NCBI GenBank assembly: GCA_963808965.1
Contig: CAWEHU010000007.1
Location: 62,001-126,000 of the forward strand
Source of the DNA: CAWEHU01 sp963808965
GTDB lineage: Bacteria; Pseudomonadota; Alphaproteobacteria; Acetobacterales; Acetobacteraceae
Reading direction: 5' to 3'
DNA length: 64,000 nucleotides
This document shows, in pieces, positions 52,210 through 62,313 of the stretch; positions within the stretch are counted from its first letter, which is position 1, and the number at the start of each line of letters is the position of its first letter. Below the pieces are notes generated by a model. It worked only from the letters and a program-made list of their open reading frames with translations. It was not told the origin of the DNA and did not search any database. The translations under genes and the position numbers were made by a program.

Positions 52210-53700
52210 TTATTGCGCGAGGGTGTGGGCGGCGTCGCGGAGTTGCTTCGTGGAGCTGTCAGCGAGCTGGGTGGCGTTGGCAATCTCGCCGATGCTGTCC
52301 GTGATGTTCGAGACGGCGCGTGCGGCGGTCTGCATGTTGTCGGAGATTTCGCGGGCGACCGCGCTTTGCTGCTCCACGGCGCCCGCCGTGCTCACGATAT
52401 ATTCGCGGACCGAGCCGACCGATTCGCGGATCACGTCGAGCGCCTTCACCACGTCGTTCGAGACGACCTGGATGCCCTCGATCTCGCGCGCGATCTCCTC
52501 GGTCGCCTTGGCCGACTGGTTGGCGAGGTTTTTCACCTCGCCGGCCACGACCGCGAACCCTTTTCCGGCGTCGCCGGCGCGCGCGGCTTCGATGGTGGCG
52601 TTGAGCGCCAGCAAATTGATCTGGCCCGCCACGTCCTTGATGAGATCGACGATGCTGCCCATCGATTGCGCGGCCTTGGAAAGCCGCTGGGTGGCCTGAT
52701 CCGCCTGCGCCGTTCGTTCGGAGGCGCTGTCAACGGCCGCTTGCGAGCGGCTCATGCTTTCGGCGATCTCTCGCACTGAGACGTTGAGCTCCTCCGCGCC
52801 GGCCGCGACCGCCTGGACGTTGGCCGAGGTTTGCGCCGACGCGCCCGAGGCGCTGACCGATTGCTGGGCCGCGTTCGAGATCGCCTCGTCGATGTGCCCG
52901 AGGCTCTCCTCGATCATCTTCTGCACGCGCTCGCCCTTCGCGCGCGCAAGCACCTGCTGCGTTATGTCGGTCGCATACTTGACGACCTTGAACGGCTTGC
53001 CGCTCGTGTCGAAGATCGGGTTATAGGAGGCGCTGATCCACACCTCCTTGCCGTTTCTGCCGACGCGCTTGTACTCGGCAGCCTGGTACTCGCCCCGTCC
53101 CAGTGCGGCCCAGAACCGGCGATACTCGTCGCTTGCCTTGTCGTCTGGTGCCACGAACATGCTGTGGTGGCGGCCTTGGATCTCGGCGAGCGAATATCCC
53201 ATGACATCGAGGAAGTTCTCATTCGCCGTCATCACGGTTCCGTCGAGCGCGAACTGGATCATCGCGTGGGACTTGCTGATCGCGGCGATCTGCCCCGAGT
53301 AGTCCGCGTTTTGGGTTTTCTGCGCCGTCACGTCGGCCGCGTATTTGATGATTTTGTAAGGTCGGCCGTTGCGGCCTAGAATTGGGTTGTAGGAGGCCTG
53401 GATCCAGACCTCCTTGTTGTTCTTCCCACGCCGGCGAAACTCGCCCGACTGGTACTCGCCGCGATTCAACGCGGCCCAGAACTGATGATATTCGGCGCTC
53501 GCCTCGTAGCCGGGGTCGACGAACATGCTGTGATGCCGGCCCTGGATCTCGGCAAGCTCGTAGCCGAGGACTTTCAGGAAATTCTCGTTCGCGGTGATGA
53601 TTTTCCCGTCTATGTGGAATTCGATCACGGCCTGCGACTTGTCGAGCGCTTTCAGCTTGGCCTGGATTTCCGAACGGCGCGACGCGAAAGAGCCGAGCAT
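52210..53700 (-). CDS. soluble methyl-accepting chemotaxis protein with two PAS domains
   Basis: A 496-residue chemoreceptor without transmembrane helices. Two very similar PAS domains come first: about residues 10-125 (IITANENFLKVLGYELAEIQ ... EVWIQASYNPILG) and 132-248 (VMTANENFLDVMGYSLAEIQ ... EVWISASYNPIFD). The signalling domain follows, with the tip DLIKDVAGQINLLALNATIE and AARAGDAGKGFAVVAGEV. PAS-PAS-MCP is the layout of BdlA, a biofilm-dispersal receptor. A heme or flavin cofactor could bind, but neither is shown. Confidence 0.92.
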   Translation of the reverse strand: MLGSFASRRSEIQAKLKALDKSQAVIEFHIDGKIITANENFLKVLGYELAEIQGRHHSMFVDPGYEASAEYHQFWAALNRGEYQSGEFRRRGKNNKEVWIQASYNPILGRNGRPYKIIKYAADVTAQKTQNADYSGQIAAISKSHAMIQFALDGTVMTANENFLDVMGYSLAEIQGRHHSMFVAPDDKASDEYRRFWAALGRGEYQAAEYKRVGRNGKEVWISASYNPIFDTSGKPFKVVKYATDITQQVLARAKGERVQKMIEESLGHIDEAISNAAQQSVSASGASAQTSANVQAVAAGAEELNVSVREIAESMSRSQAAVDSASERTAQADQATQRLSKAAQSMGSIVDLIKDVAGQINLLALNATIEAARAGDAGKGFAVVAGEVKNLANQSAKATEEIAREIEGIQVVSNDVVKALDVIRESVGSVREYIVSTAGAVEQQSAVAREISDNMQTAARAVSNITDSIGEIANATQLADSSTKQLRDAAHTLAQ

Positions 53701-53905
53701 GGGGCTGCGTTCCTGCAAGAGCGGGGGGCCAGAGGAACGTATCGGATCAGCGGTTAAAGCGCCGTTTAATGAGCTGAATCGGGGCGCCAAATCGTCTACC
53801 GGATCGTCGCGCTAAAAGCGGCCGAGGACGTGGTGCACTGGCCTGGCCCTGAGTTCCAGGCAGCGACCGAGATCCGCAAACGAGGACTACGACTAGGAGG
53901 TGGCC

Positions 53906-54244
53906 ATGGCCCGGGCACAGGGCATCCGCATGAAGGCCCCGGCCCATCCGGGCGGCTTCGTGAAAACTGAGATCATCGAGCCTTTGGGGCTGTCGGTGAC
54001 CGACGCCGCGCGGGCGCTTGGCATAACCAGGGCGGCTCTTTCGACCTTCCTGAACGAGCACACGTCCCTGTCGGCCGACATGGCGATCAGGATCGAGAAA
54101 GCGTTCGGCGTGTCGATGGAAACACTCATGCGCATGCAGAACAGCTTCGACATCGCCCAGGCGCACCGCCGCCAAAGCGAAATCGTTGTTGAGCGCTACG
54201 TTCCCAAGGCGAAGGACACACCGCCCCAAGCGGGCGCGCGCTGA
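53906..54244 (+). CDS. higA: HigA family antitoxin (orphan)
   Basis: A 112-residue XRE-type HigA antitoxin: APAHPGGFVKTEIIEPLGLS, DAARALGITRAALSTFLNEH (helix-turn-helix), SADMAIRIEKAFGVSMETLM. AGGAGG lies five bases before the ATG at 53906. The matching HigB toxin normally lies directly upstream. Here only about 200 bp separate it from the chemoreceptor, and the codons just before it end EDYD-stop, which might be a toxin remnant. So it is a solitary regulator or a decayed toxin-antitoxin module. Confidence 0.88.
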   Translation: MARAQGIRMKAPAHPGGFVKTEIIEPLGLSVTDAARALGITRAALSTFLNEHTSLSADMAIRIEKAFGVSMETLMRMQNSFDIAQAHRRQSEIVVERYVPKAKDTPPQAGAR

Positions 54245-54755
54245 TGCCCTCCCGAGCCGAAAGGGCAGCGCTTCCGGCTGAAGCCGGCACTACGTCCCGA
54301 TCGTCCCGGCTCCGCTCAGGATAGCGTTGCTTGGCGAAACGCAGCTCAGTGCAGGTTATCGGAAAACGGGAGACACTGGCTGGTCCCTTCTGCGCTTCCG
54401 GTTCGGAAATGCTGCGCCCGAAAACTTCTCCTCCCTGGACGAACTGCTGGCCGCGCTTGTGGACGAGAGCTAGCCACGGTCCAGGAGGTATTGTACACGC
54501 TGGCCGCACCCGGTCAGGCGCACCGGGCGCAGGATGGCCGGTACTACACCTGAGCGAGCCTCGGGGCTACCACTGGGCAAATCCGCCTCACCGCCGAAAA
54601 ATTCTTACCGGGTCGTTTCCGAATCCGCTTCCCTGTGACACACTTCACCGAATATTAATCACGAACACGTTATTCTCTACCTTGGCTCGGGCTTCCCGCC
54701 AGGAACTGGGCGTCCGGTCCGAGCTAGAGCGGGAGCAAACGTCGGGTGCAGTGAA
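54245..54755. other. intergenic, lower-GC segment without supported genes
   Basis: About 510 bp follow higA. No frame here has a credible start, ribosome site and family resemblance. A short open stretch ends ENFSSLDELLAALVDES-stop (stop near 54470), but it has no good start. The part near 54640-54680 is clearly AT-rich (AATATTAATCACG). It could be the edge of a decayed accessory insertion that also contained the orphan higA. Confidence 0.5.
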
Positions 54756-54971
54756 ATGGCCTTGGAACTGAAACCAGAACGGGCGTGGGTCGGGCATCAG
54801 GTCCTGGCTCGGGGATACTCGAACCGCAGCGGCTACGTCGTCGTCGCCTTCCTCTTCAGGGAGCAACGCTACGAGGTGCGGATGTGTTCGGGGCTGCGGC
54901 GCTACCGGTTCGGCAGCCAGCGCGCGGCGGTCAGCTTCGCCTCGGAACTGTGCGACGACGACCCAGTATAA
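54756..54971 (+). CDS. small hypothetical protein
   Basis: A 71-residue ORF with a plausible protein-like sequence: VGHQVLARGYSNRSGYVVVAFL, FREQRYEVRMCSGLRRYRFGSQ and a helical end SFASELCDDD. The ribosome site is weak (GTGCAGTGAA). I do not recognise a family. Codon bias toward G/C in third positions supports coding, but this is modest evidence. Confidence 0.4.
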   Translation: MALELKPERAWVGHQVLARGYSNRSGYVVVAFLFREQRYEVRMCSGLRRYRFGSQRAAVSFASELCDDDPV

Positions 54972-55002
54972 AGCAAAGCATTGAGACTCGGCCGCGGCGG
55001 CG

Positions 55003-58000
55003 TTACTCGGCCGCCATCCGCGGCTGCTCCACCATTTCCGCCGCCACCTGCAAATCCACGGACAAGAGCCGTGACACCCCGCGCTCCTGCATCGTAACCC
55101 CGTAGAGCCGGTCCATGCGCGCCATCGTCAGATGATGGTGCGTCACCACCAGAAAGCGCGTCTGCGTCTCCCGCACCATATCCTCGAGCAGATTGCAGAA
55201 CCGCTCCACGTTGGCGTCGTCCAGCGGCGCATCCACCTCGTCCAGCACGGAAACCGGGGCCGGATTGCAGCGGAACACGGCGAAGATCAGCGATAGCGCG
55301 GTGAGCGCCTGCTCTCCGCCCGATAGCAGCGACAGCGTGGCGAGCTTCTTGCCCGGTGGCTGGGCGTAAATCTCGAGCCCGGCCTCGAGCGGATCATCGG
55401 AGCCCACCAGCGCCAGATGCGCGCGGCCGCCGCCGAACATGCGGGTGAACAGCGCCTGGAAGTGGCGGTCCACGTCCTGGAACACCGCCGAAAGCCGGTC
55501 CCGGCCCTCGCGATTCAAATGCCCGATCGAGCCGCGCAGCTTGGCGATCGCCGCCGAGAGCTCCTCGCGCTCGCGCGTGATGGCGCCGACCTGCGACTCC
55601 ACTTCGGCGGCCTCCACATCGGCGCGAAGGTTGACCGGCCCCATCTCCTCCCGCTCCTTTTGCAGCCGCTCAAGGCGGCGGCGGGCCTTGTCCTCGGTTT
55701 CCGGGCCTAGCTCGGCGGGCGGGTCGGGCAGGGCAGGGGCCACGCCCAGGCGTTCGAGGATGCGCTCGGCCACCACTCCCCAGGCGTGTTCGGCCTGGGT
55801 CGCGTTGCCCTCGGCACGGATGGCGTCCTCGCGTGCCCCGGCGAGCGCGGCTTCGGCGGCGCGAGATGCGCGATCGGCGGCGCTTGCGCGCTGCGCGGCC
55901 TCGTCGAGCGCAGCCGCGACGCGCCGGTGCGCCGCCTCAGCCGCTTCGAGCGTGTCCAGCGCCTCCGCCCGGCGCGCGGCGGCCTGCGCGGGCGCGGCTT
56001 CCAAGGCGGCGTGCTCGGCTTCGGCTTCGGCCCGCCTGGCCGCGAGGTCGGTGACGCGACCCATGGCGTCGGCCGCGCGCATCCGCCAGTCCTCGCGCTC
56101 CGCCGCGATCACGCCGCGTCGCCGGGTCCGGGCCTCGTGTTCCTGCGCCAGCCTATCGCGCTCGGTGCGCCGGGCGGTCTCGTGCCCGCGGGCGCGGGAG
56201 AGAGCGTCGCGGCTCTGCTCGACCGCGGCGCGGAGTGCGGCGATGTCGGGCAGCGCGGCATGAGCGGCGCGCGCGCCGGCGAGCGCCGTCTCGGCCTCTA
56301 CGTGCTCCGCTTCTATCCGCTCGACCTGCTCTTCGAGCCCAGACAGGCGCGCGGCGATCGTGGCGGCCTGGGCGCTCAGCCGCGCGAACGCCGCACGGGC
56401 GCGCTCGGCCTGTTGCTCAGCCTGGCCGCGTGCCTGCCGCGCTTGTTGTTCGGCGGTGTTGGCGGTTTTCTGCCCGGATTCAGCCTCGTCGCGGGCGATG
56501 CGCGCCTGCGCCGCTTCCCGCTCGGCTTCCGCGCGGCTCGACTCGAGCTGGGCGAGACGGTTGCGCTGTTGCAGGCGGACGGCCGCTTCGGTCGGAGCAC
56601 CGGCGCGGATCGTGTAGCCATCCCAGCGCCAGACCGCGCCCTCACGCGAGACCAACGCCTGACCGGGCGCGAGTAAGGCTTGCCGGTGCTCGCCTGCCTC
56701 TTCCTCCACCAGACCGATCTGCGATAACGCCCGAGCCAGGGCCGGGGGCGCCTGCGCCAGATCGGCGAGAGCCGTGGCGCCTTCGGGGAGACCGGGTGGC
56801 GGATCGAACGGCGGCAGCTCCCGCCAGTGGCGCGCTGCGGCGGTATCGGCCGCCGAGCTCAGCTCTTCCCCGAGCGCCGACCCCAAGGCCGCTTCGAGGC
56901 CGGCCGGCACGGTGAGCGCGTCGACCATTGGCGGCCAGCGCTCCCCATCCTTCACAGCCAGCACCTCGGCGAGGGCCTGAGCCTCGGCGGCAAGCTTGGC
57001 GGCGGCCGATTCGGCGGCGGACTGGCGTTCGCGCGAAGCGGCCAGCACGGCATGGGCGGCGGCGCGGGCGTGTTCGGCCGCTTCCAGCGCCGCTCGCGCC
57101 GCGGCGAGTTCCGACTCGGCCTGCTGCTGTTCGCCGCGCGCCGCTTCCAGGGTGGCAGGCTCGACGGCTTGGGCGCGGGTGCGATCCCGCTCGGCGACCA
57201 GCCGGGCGCGCTGCTCGGCGACACGGCGGGCGCGCTGCTCGGCTTCGGCTAGGCGCCGGCCCGCGGACTGGGCGAGCGCACTGGCCTCGGCCGCGGCCTC
57301 GGTCGCCCGGTTGGCCTCCGCCTCGGCCAGCCGCACGGCTTCCGCCGCTTCGGTCGCCGCGGTTTGCGTCGCGGCGGCTTTGGCTTCATGGCCCGCGTCG
57401 GCTTCCGCGAGCGCGCCGTCCTCCCCGGCCAGCCGCGACTCGGCGGAAGCGGCATCCCGGCTGAGCTGCTCGGCATGAGCGAGGTCGCGGCCGAGTTGCG
57501 CGAGCCGCTGCGCCGCGGCGTGCAGCGCGGCCCGGGCGCGTTCCTCTTCGGCGGCGATTTGTTCCTGGGCGATCCGGTGACGTTCGAGCCGCGTGCGGGA
57601 TTCGGTTTCGGCCTCCCGCAAAGGGGGCAATTCCGCGGCGGCTTCGGTCGCCCGCGTTGTCGCGGCGGTGGCGGCTTCGGTCGCTGCGGCCACCGCTTGC
57701 CGGGCCTCGTGCAGCGCGGCTTGTGCTGCCTGCCGGCAAGCTTCGGCGCGTGCCCGCTGGATGGCGAGCAGTTCGGCCTCGGCGTCGCGGATATGTCCCG
57801 AGATGTTGCGATAGCGGCTCGCCTGCCGCGCCTGGCGCTTCAAGGAGGCGAGCTGCTGCTCCAACTGGCCTCGCAGATCCTCTGCGCGGGCGAGGTTGGC
57901 CTCCGCGGCCCGGAGCTTCAGTTCGGCCTCGTGCCGGCGGGCGTGCAGGCCGGTGATGCCGGCCGCTTCCTCGAGCACCATGCGCCGGCTCTCGGGCCGG

Positions 58001-58470
58001 GCGTTGACGATGGCGCTCACCCGCCCCTGGCTCACCATCGCCGAGGAATGCGCCCCGCTGGCGAGATCGGCGAACAGCGTCTGGACATCCCGCGCGCGCG
58101 CCTCGCGGCCATTGATGCGATAAACGCTGCCCTGCCCGCGCTCGATCCGGCGGCTGATCTCGAGCTCGGGGTGCTCATGAAACGGGGGAGGGGCGGCGCC
58201 CGCCGTCTCCTCCAGGCTCAGCGTCACCTCGGCGATGTTGCGGGAGGCGCGGGCCGCGCTGCCCGCGAAAATGACGTCCTCCATCTCGCCGCCGCGCAGG
58301 GATTTGGCGCTATTCTCGCCCATCGCCCAGCGCAGCGCCTCGACGACGTTCGACTTGCCGCAGCCGTTCGGCCCGACGATCCCGGTCAGACCGGGGCGGA
58401 TCTCCACCGTCGCCGGCTCGGCGAAGCTCTTGAAGCCGGCGATGCGCAGTCGGGCGAAGCGGACGGGCAA
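55003..58470 (-). CDS. smc: chromosome segregation protein SMC
   Basis: A 1155-residue condensin ATPase. The N-terminal head begins with a TTG (58470, GGAGGAG upstream) and reads LRIAGFKSFAEPATVEI, Walker A GPNGCGKSNVVEALRWAMG. Long Ala/Glu/Arg-rich coiled coils flank a hinge near residues 490-640 (WPPMVDALTVPAGLEAALGS ... LVSREGAVWRWDG). The C-terminal head has FMRMFGGGRAHLALVG-type sequence, the signature LSLLSGGEQALTALSLIFAV and Walker B VSVLDEVDAPLDDANV. It follows the dsbA-like gene by 22 bp. SMC compacts and segregates chromosomes with ScpAB. Confidence 0.96.
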   Translation of the reverse strand: MPVRFARLRIAGFKSFAEPATVEIRPGLTGIVGPNGCGKSNVVEALRWAMGENSAKSLRGGEMEDVIFAGSAARASRNIAEVTLSLEETAGAAPPPFHEHPELEISRRIERGQGSVYRINGREARARDVQTLFADLASGAHSSAMVSQGRVSAIVNARPESRRMVLEEAAGITGLHARRHEAELKLRAAEANLARAEDLRGQLEQQLASLKRQARQASRYRNISGHIRDAEAELLAIQRARAEACRQAAQAALHEARQAVAAATEAATAATTRATEAAAELPPLREAETESRTRLERHRIAQEQIAAEEERARAALHAAAQRLAQLGRDLAHAEQLSRDAASAESRLAGEDGALAEADAGHEAKAAATQTAATEAAEAVRLAEAEANRATEAAAEASALAQSAGRRLAEAEQRARRVAEQRARLVAERDRTRAQAVEPATLEAARGEQQQAESELAAARAALEAAEHARAAAHAVLAASRERQSAAESAAAKLAAEAQALAEVLAVKDGERWPPMVDALTVPAGLEAALGSALGEELSSAADTAAARHWRELPPFDPPPGLPEGATALADLAQAPPALARALSQIGLVEEEAGEHRQALLAPGQALVSREGAVWRWDGYTIRAGAPTEAAVRLQQRNRLAQLESSRAEAEREAAQARIARDEAESGQKTANTAEQQARQARGQAEQQAERARAAFARLSAQAATIAARLSGLEEQVERIEAEHVEAETALAGARAAHAALPDIAALRAAVEQSRDALSRARGHETARRTERDRLAQEHEARTRRRGVIAAEREDWRMRAADAMGRVTDLAARRAEAEAEHAALEAAPAQAAARRAEALDTLEAAEAAHRRVAAALDEAAQRASAADRASRAAEAALAGAREDAIRAEGNATQAEHAWGVVAERILERLGVAPALPDPPAELGPETEDKARRRLERLQKEREEMGPVNLRADVEAAEVESQVGAITREREELSAAIAKLRGSIGHLNREGRDRLSAVFQDVDRHFQALFTRMFGGGRAHLALVGSDDPLEAGLEIYAQPPGKKLATLSLLSGGEQALTALSLIFAVFRCNPAPVSVLDEVDAPLDDANVERFCNLLEDMVRETQTRFLVVTHHHLTMARMDRLYGVTMQERGVSRLLSVDLQVAAEMVEQPRMAAE

Positions 58471-58492
58471 ATGGCGGCTCCTCCGGCGATTG

Positions 58493-59096
58493 TCAGGCTC
58501 CCGCGTCGGTGACGAGCTTCTTGAAAGCGTCGAAGCCCACCGCTCCCGCAGTCTTCTGGCCGTTGATGATGAAGGTCGGAGTCGAGTTCGACCTTCCACT
58601 TTTTCACGCCCTCATCTTGCTCCTGGAGGATAAAGGTTTTCAAGCCATTATCGTTAATTGCTGAGTTAAAGGTTGCGCGGCTCATCCCGGCAAGCGCCGC
58701 CATCTTCCAAAGCTCCTCGGTGCTGTTCACGCCGTGGGCGAAAGCCCAGCGGTCTTGGCTCGCGAAGAGCGCGGTGATGAACGGCTCGTAGCGTTCGGGC
58801 GGCAGCGACCGCGCGACCATCGCGGCGGTCAGCGCCACCTGATCCAGCGGAAAGTCGCGGTAGATGAAGCGCAGCTTGCCGGTATCCACCAGTTCCGTGC
58901 GCACCTGCGGCATGGTTTCCCGCGAGAAGGCGGCGCAGTGGGTGCAGGTGAGAGAGAAATATTCGATGGCCGTGACCTTCGCGTCCGCGTTCCCGAGCGT
59001 CCGCTCCCCCATGCGAGGGTCGGCCGCCCAGGCGAACGCGGGGGCTACGCTGGAAGCCGCGACAACGGACAGCACGGTTCGGCGGGTCAGGCGCAT
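58493..59096 (-). CDS. DsbA family thiol oxidoreductase, apparent frameshift
   Basis: A thioredoxin-fold periplasmic protein of about 200 residues. The signal (RRTVLSVVAASSVAPAFAWA) begins MRLTRRTV at 59096; the active site is CTHC in EYFSLTCTHCAAF. FIYRDFPLDQVALTAAMVAR is typical of DsbA/BdbD proteins of alphaproteobacteria. After KKWKV the frame breaks; removing one base near 58589 restores NSTPTFIINGQKTAGAVGFDAFKKLV (cis-Pro loop) and a stop at 58493. It sits between dciA and smc as in related genomes. The length fits one extra base. Confidence 0.9.
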
Positions 59097-59209
59097 TGTC
59101 GACCTCTGAATCTGGTTTGCTGGAGCGGGCTCGCTCTGGAGCACCCGTTCTCTATGTCACGGCCGGGCTCGACCCGGCCACCCTCGCAAGTCCGGGCATG
59201 AGGTCTCGG

Positions 59210-59704
59210 TCAGCGCGAGGGTTCGCCCCGGTTGGTCAGGACGGCGCGGCCGAGCGAGGCCAGCGCGTCGCGAAGCTCGCCTTCGGGCAGCGCCGCGACA
59301 GCTTTGTCGGCCGCATCGGCAATTCGGGGCGAGCAGGCGGGGGCCGCCGGCGCTGCCTTCGTCGAAGGCGCGTCCTGGATAAAGCGCAGTCGCTCCACCA
59401 CCGGGCGCCCGAGATGCGTGTTGATCCGTGCCAGGAGTTCGGTCGCGAGGTGCTGCAATTCCATCGCGACCGGTCCGGCGCAGGCGATCGACAGCGTGCC
59501 GCCGTGCAACCGGCGAGGGAGCGTCACCCGTGCCAGCGCCGGACCGACGATCGCCTCCCAGTCGGCCAGCACTTGCGCGGTTGCCGGGGCGCGACGCCGA
59601 AAGGCCGCTCGGGTCAGGCCGGGAACCAACGCGCCCACGGGTCGCGGGCCATAGACGTGCCGGTGTTCGACCGGCATAGGGGGCTTCGTGTCTTCTGCCG
59701 CCAT
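59210..59704 (-). CDS. dciA: DciA family protein (DUF721)
   Basis: A 164-residue protein of the DciA/DUF721 family, thought to help load the replicative helicase DnaB. The core reads ADWEAIVGPALARVTLPRRL, HGGTLSIACAGPVAMELQHL and the helix-strand ATELLARINTHLGRPVVERL. The start at 59704 overlaps the divergent mutY start by 17 bp; an internal ATG at 59677 would avoid this. The gene lies between mutY and the dsbA-like gene, a common alphaproteobacterial order. Confidence 0.88.
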   Translation of the reverse strand: MAAEDTKPPMPVEHRHVYGPRPVGALVPGLTRAAFRRRAPATAQVLADWEAIVGPALARVTLPRRLHGGTLSIACAGPVAMELQHLATELLARINTHLGRPVVERLRFIQDAPSTKAAPAAPACSPRIADAADKAVAALPEGELRDALASLGRAVLTNRGEPSR

Positions 59705-60837
59705 CGCTCCTGCCGCATCCTCGTCCGGCGTTCGCGCTCCCGCCGCTGCGCCGCTGCTCGAATGGTACGACCGCCATCGCCGAGGGCTGCCCTGGCGGGC
59801 CTTGCCGGGGGAGACCCCGGACCCCTACCGGGTCTGGGTCAGCGAAATCATGCTGCAACAGACGACCGTGGCGGCGGTGATACCTTACTATGAGAAGTTC
59901 GTAACCCGGTTCCCAACTGTCGAGGCGCTCGCCGCCGCCCCTCTCGAGGAGGTTCTGACGGCCTGGGCGGGCTTGGGTTACTATGCGCGGGCCCGCAACC
60001 TGCACGCATGCGCCCGCGCGGTGGCGGCAGCGGGGAAATTCCCACGCGATCTGGACGAACTGGGTCGGCTGCCTGGGATCGGGCGCTATACGGCGACGGC
60101 CGTGGGCGCGATCGCCTTCGGCATTCCCGCCATCCCCGTCGACGGGAATGTGGAGCGGGTGGCGGCGCGGCTATTCGGGATTCTCGATCCGCTCCCCGGC
60201 TCCAAGCCGGCGATTCGCGCTGTGGCGGAAGCACTCGGGGCCGACCCGCGCGCCAAGGAGCGCCCCGGCGATTTCGCCCAGGCGCTGTTCGATTTGGGCG
60301 CCACGATTTGCACGCCAGCCACTCCGGCGTGTGGGCTGTGCCCTTGGATGAAGGACTGCGCCGGCCGTCGCGCCGGCATCGCCGCCGAGCTGCCTCGCAA
60401 GGCCGTGCCCAGGCTCCGTCCGATCCGCTACGGCGCCCATTTCTGGCTGACGGATGCAGCGGGCCAGGTGTTGCTGCGCCGGCGGCCATCGACGGGCTTG
60501 CTCGGCGGCATGACCGAACTACCCGGAACCCCTTGGGTCGGGGAGAGCTGGGACGAGGCGGCGGCACTCGCTCACGCTCCGGTGCACGCGCCGTGGCGTC
60601 CTGCCGGCCAGGTCCGGCACGGCTTCACGCATTTCGAGCTGGTACTCGATCTGTTCGCGGCTCGGTTGGAGCGGATCGAGGCGGACGGGCTTCCTGCGGC
60701 CCGTCGGCACATTGGATCAGGAGGCGCTGCCGTCGGTGATGCGGAAATGCGTGCGGTTATGTGGGCACTCCGAGAAACCGCCTGCGCGCGGCAACGTCCA
60801 GGAGGTAAGGCCGCGAAAACGGCGTGTGCAGCCCTGA
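59688..60837 (+). CDS. mutY: A/G-specific adenine glycosylase, apparent frameshift near the 3' end
   Basis: MutY removes adenine opposite 8-oxoguanine. Seen: LPWRALPGETPDPYRVWVSEIMLQQTT, the helix-hairpin-helix RLPGIGRYTATAVGAIAFG, the catalytic Asp in PVDGNVERV, and the iron-sulfur loop ICTPATPACGLCPWMKDC; the C-terminal Nudix-like domain contains GLLGGMTELPG and HGFTHFELVL. Near the end the frame gives an unlikely Gly/Ala-rich tail; dropping one G at 60687-60689 gives GFLRPVGTLDQEALPSVMRK, the normal family ending, and a stop at 60837. GTG start. The uncorrected frame would end at 60854. Confidence 0.92.
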
Positions 60838-60850
60838 AGGAAACGAATCA

Positions 60851-62218
60851 ATGAGCACCACGGCTTTCCCTCAATCGCCACGTCGAGGCGGCCTGAAAGC
60901 GCTTGCGCCTCTATTCGTCTCCCTGTTCGAGCGCTACATGCCCGACCCCTTCGTGCTGGCGATCGGGCTGACCATCGTCACCGTCGTCTTGGCGCTGGCG
61001 ATCGCTCCCCAAGGCTCGCTGCCGAACGTGATCGGGAGCTGGTATCGGGGCATCTTCGAGATCCTGACCTTCGCCTTCCAGATGATCCTGATCCTGGCAA
61101 CGGGCCACGCACTGGCGCATGCGCCGGTGATCTCGCGTTTCCTGCGCTGGCTCGTGTCACTGGTGAAAACCCCGAACGGCGCGATCGTTCTGACCTTCCT
61201 GGCCGCTGCGTTCGCCTCGCTGCTCAATTGGGGCTTCGGCCTGGTCGTCTCCGCCATTATCGCACGCGAGGTGGCCCGCTCCATCAAAGGCATCGATTTT
61301 GGCTGGGTCGTTGCCGCGGCGTATTCCGGCTTCGTCGTCTGGGCGAGCGGCGTGTCCAGTTCGATTGCCCTCACCCAGGCCTCGCACGGCAACGCACTCA
61401 ACATTGTTGAGAAGGAAACCGGCCAGTTGCTGCCGATTTCCGACACGGTGTTTGCCAGCTTCAACTGGGTCCCGACGCTGATCGTGATCCTCGTCATGCC
61501 GCTCGTGTTCATCGCCATTCGCCCGCATGCCGATGATGTACAGGCCTACGTGCCAGAGCCTGAGCTGCCGGCTCAGCCGGTGCCGCAATCCAACTCGCCG
61601 GCACGCCGTATGGACCGCTCGCCGTTCTTCAACCTGTTCCTGCTGGCCGCCGGAATCGCGGCCGTCGTCCTGCTCTACGTCCAAGGCACTTTCTCCTTCG
61701 ACGTGAACATGATCATCCTGATATTTCTGATCGCGGGAATCGCGTTGCATGGCACACCGGTCGCGTATGGCAACGCGATGAAAAACGCGGCGAAGCAGAC
61801 CGGCGGCATGATGCTGCAATACCCCTTCTACGGCGGCATCATGGGGATCATGCACTACACCGGCCTCGCCGATGTGATCAGCAAGGTGTTCGTCGCCATC
61901 TCCACTTCGCACACGCTGCCCTTCTGGAGCTACATTTGCTCATTGATCATCACGTTCTTCGTGCCCAGCGGTGGCGGGCACTGGGCGGTGCAGGGTCCGT
62001 TCGTGGTCCCCGCCGCGGTGCAGCTCCATTCCTCGCTGGGCGCGTCGGCGATGGGGGTCGCCATGGGCGAGCAGGTGGCCAACATGCTGCAGCCCTTCTG
62101 GGCGCTGCCAGTCGTGGCCATGGCTGGTATCGGCATTCAGAGAGTAATGGGCATTACTGTGTTTACGTTCGTGGTAACAGGCGTCATTTACGGGGCGGGC
62201 CTCCTGTTGCTGGGTTGA
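60851..62218 (+). CDS. short-chain fatty acid transporter (AtoE family)
   Basis: A 455-residue, roughly 12-helix transporter. The sequence [60 protein letters not shown] and [20 protein letters not shown] are hallmarks of the AtoE family, which imports acetoacetate, butyrate and similar acids. The ATG at 60851 follows AAGGAAA. It is 13 bp after mutY but probably not functionally linked to it. Confidence 0.92.
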   Translation: MSTTAFPQSPRRGGLKALAPLFVSLFERYMPDPFVLAIGLTIVTVVLALAIAPQGSLPNVIGSWYRGIFEILTFAFQMILILATGHALAHAPVISRFLRWLVSLVKTPNGAIVLTFLAAAFASLLNWGFGLVVSAIIAREVARSIKGIDFGWVVAAAYSGFVVWASGVSSSIALTQASHGNALNIVEKETGQLLPISDTVFASFNWVPTLIVILVMPLVFIAIRPHADDVQAYVPEPELPAQPVPQSNSPARRMDRSPFFNLFLLAAGIAAVVLLYVQGTFSFDVNMIILIFLIAGIALHGTPVAYGNAMKNAAKQTGGMMLQYPFYGGIMGIMHYTGLADVISKVFVAISTSHTLPFWSYICSLIITFFVPSGGGHWAVQGPFVVPAAVQLHSSLGASAMGVAMGEQVANMLQPFWALPVVAMAGIGIQRVMGITVFTFVVTGVIYGAGLLLLG

Positions 62219-62313
62219 AGCCGCGTGGCGCGCTCGCTTGCTTGTCTGTGCGGGTCGATAGATTAAGGTCGGTGCCGTCTTCGCCGTCGTCAGGCCGGGT
62301 CGGGGGAAACGAA

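Noticed and set aside
53790..53905. HigB toxin gene before higA
   Set aside because: Only about 200 bp are available and the frame ending EDYD has a stop 27 codons earlier; at most a remnant.
54331..54771. 146-residue plus-strand frame after higA
   Set aside because: No ribosome site, compositionally mixed, and it overlaps the more plausible small ORF at 54756.
57364..58512. Plus-strand frame opposite smc
   Set aside because: Antisense to the SMC head and coiled coil, Gly-rich by codon mirror.
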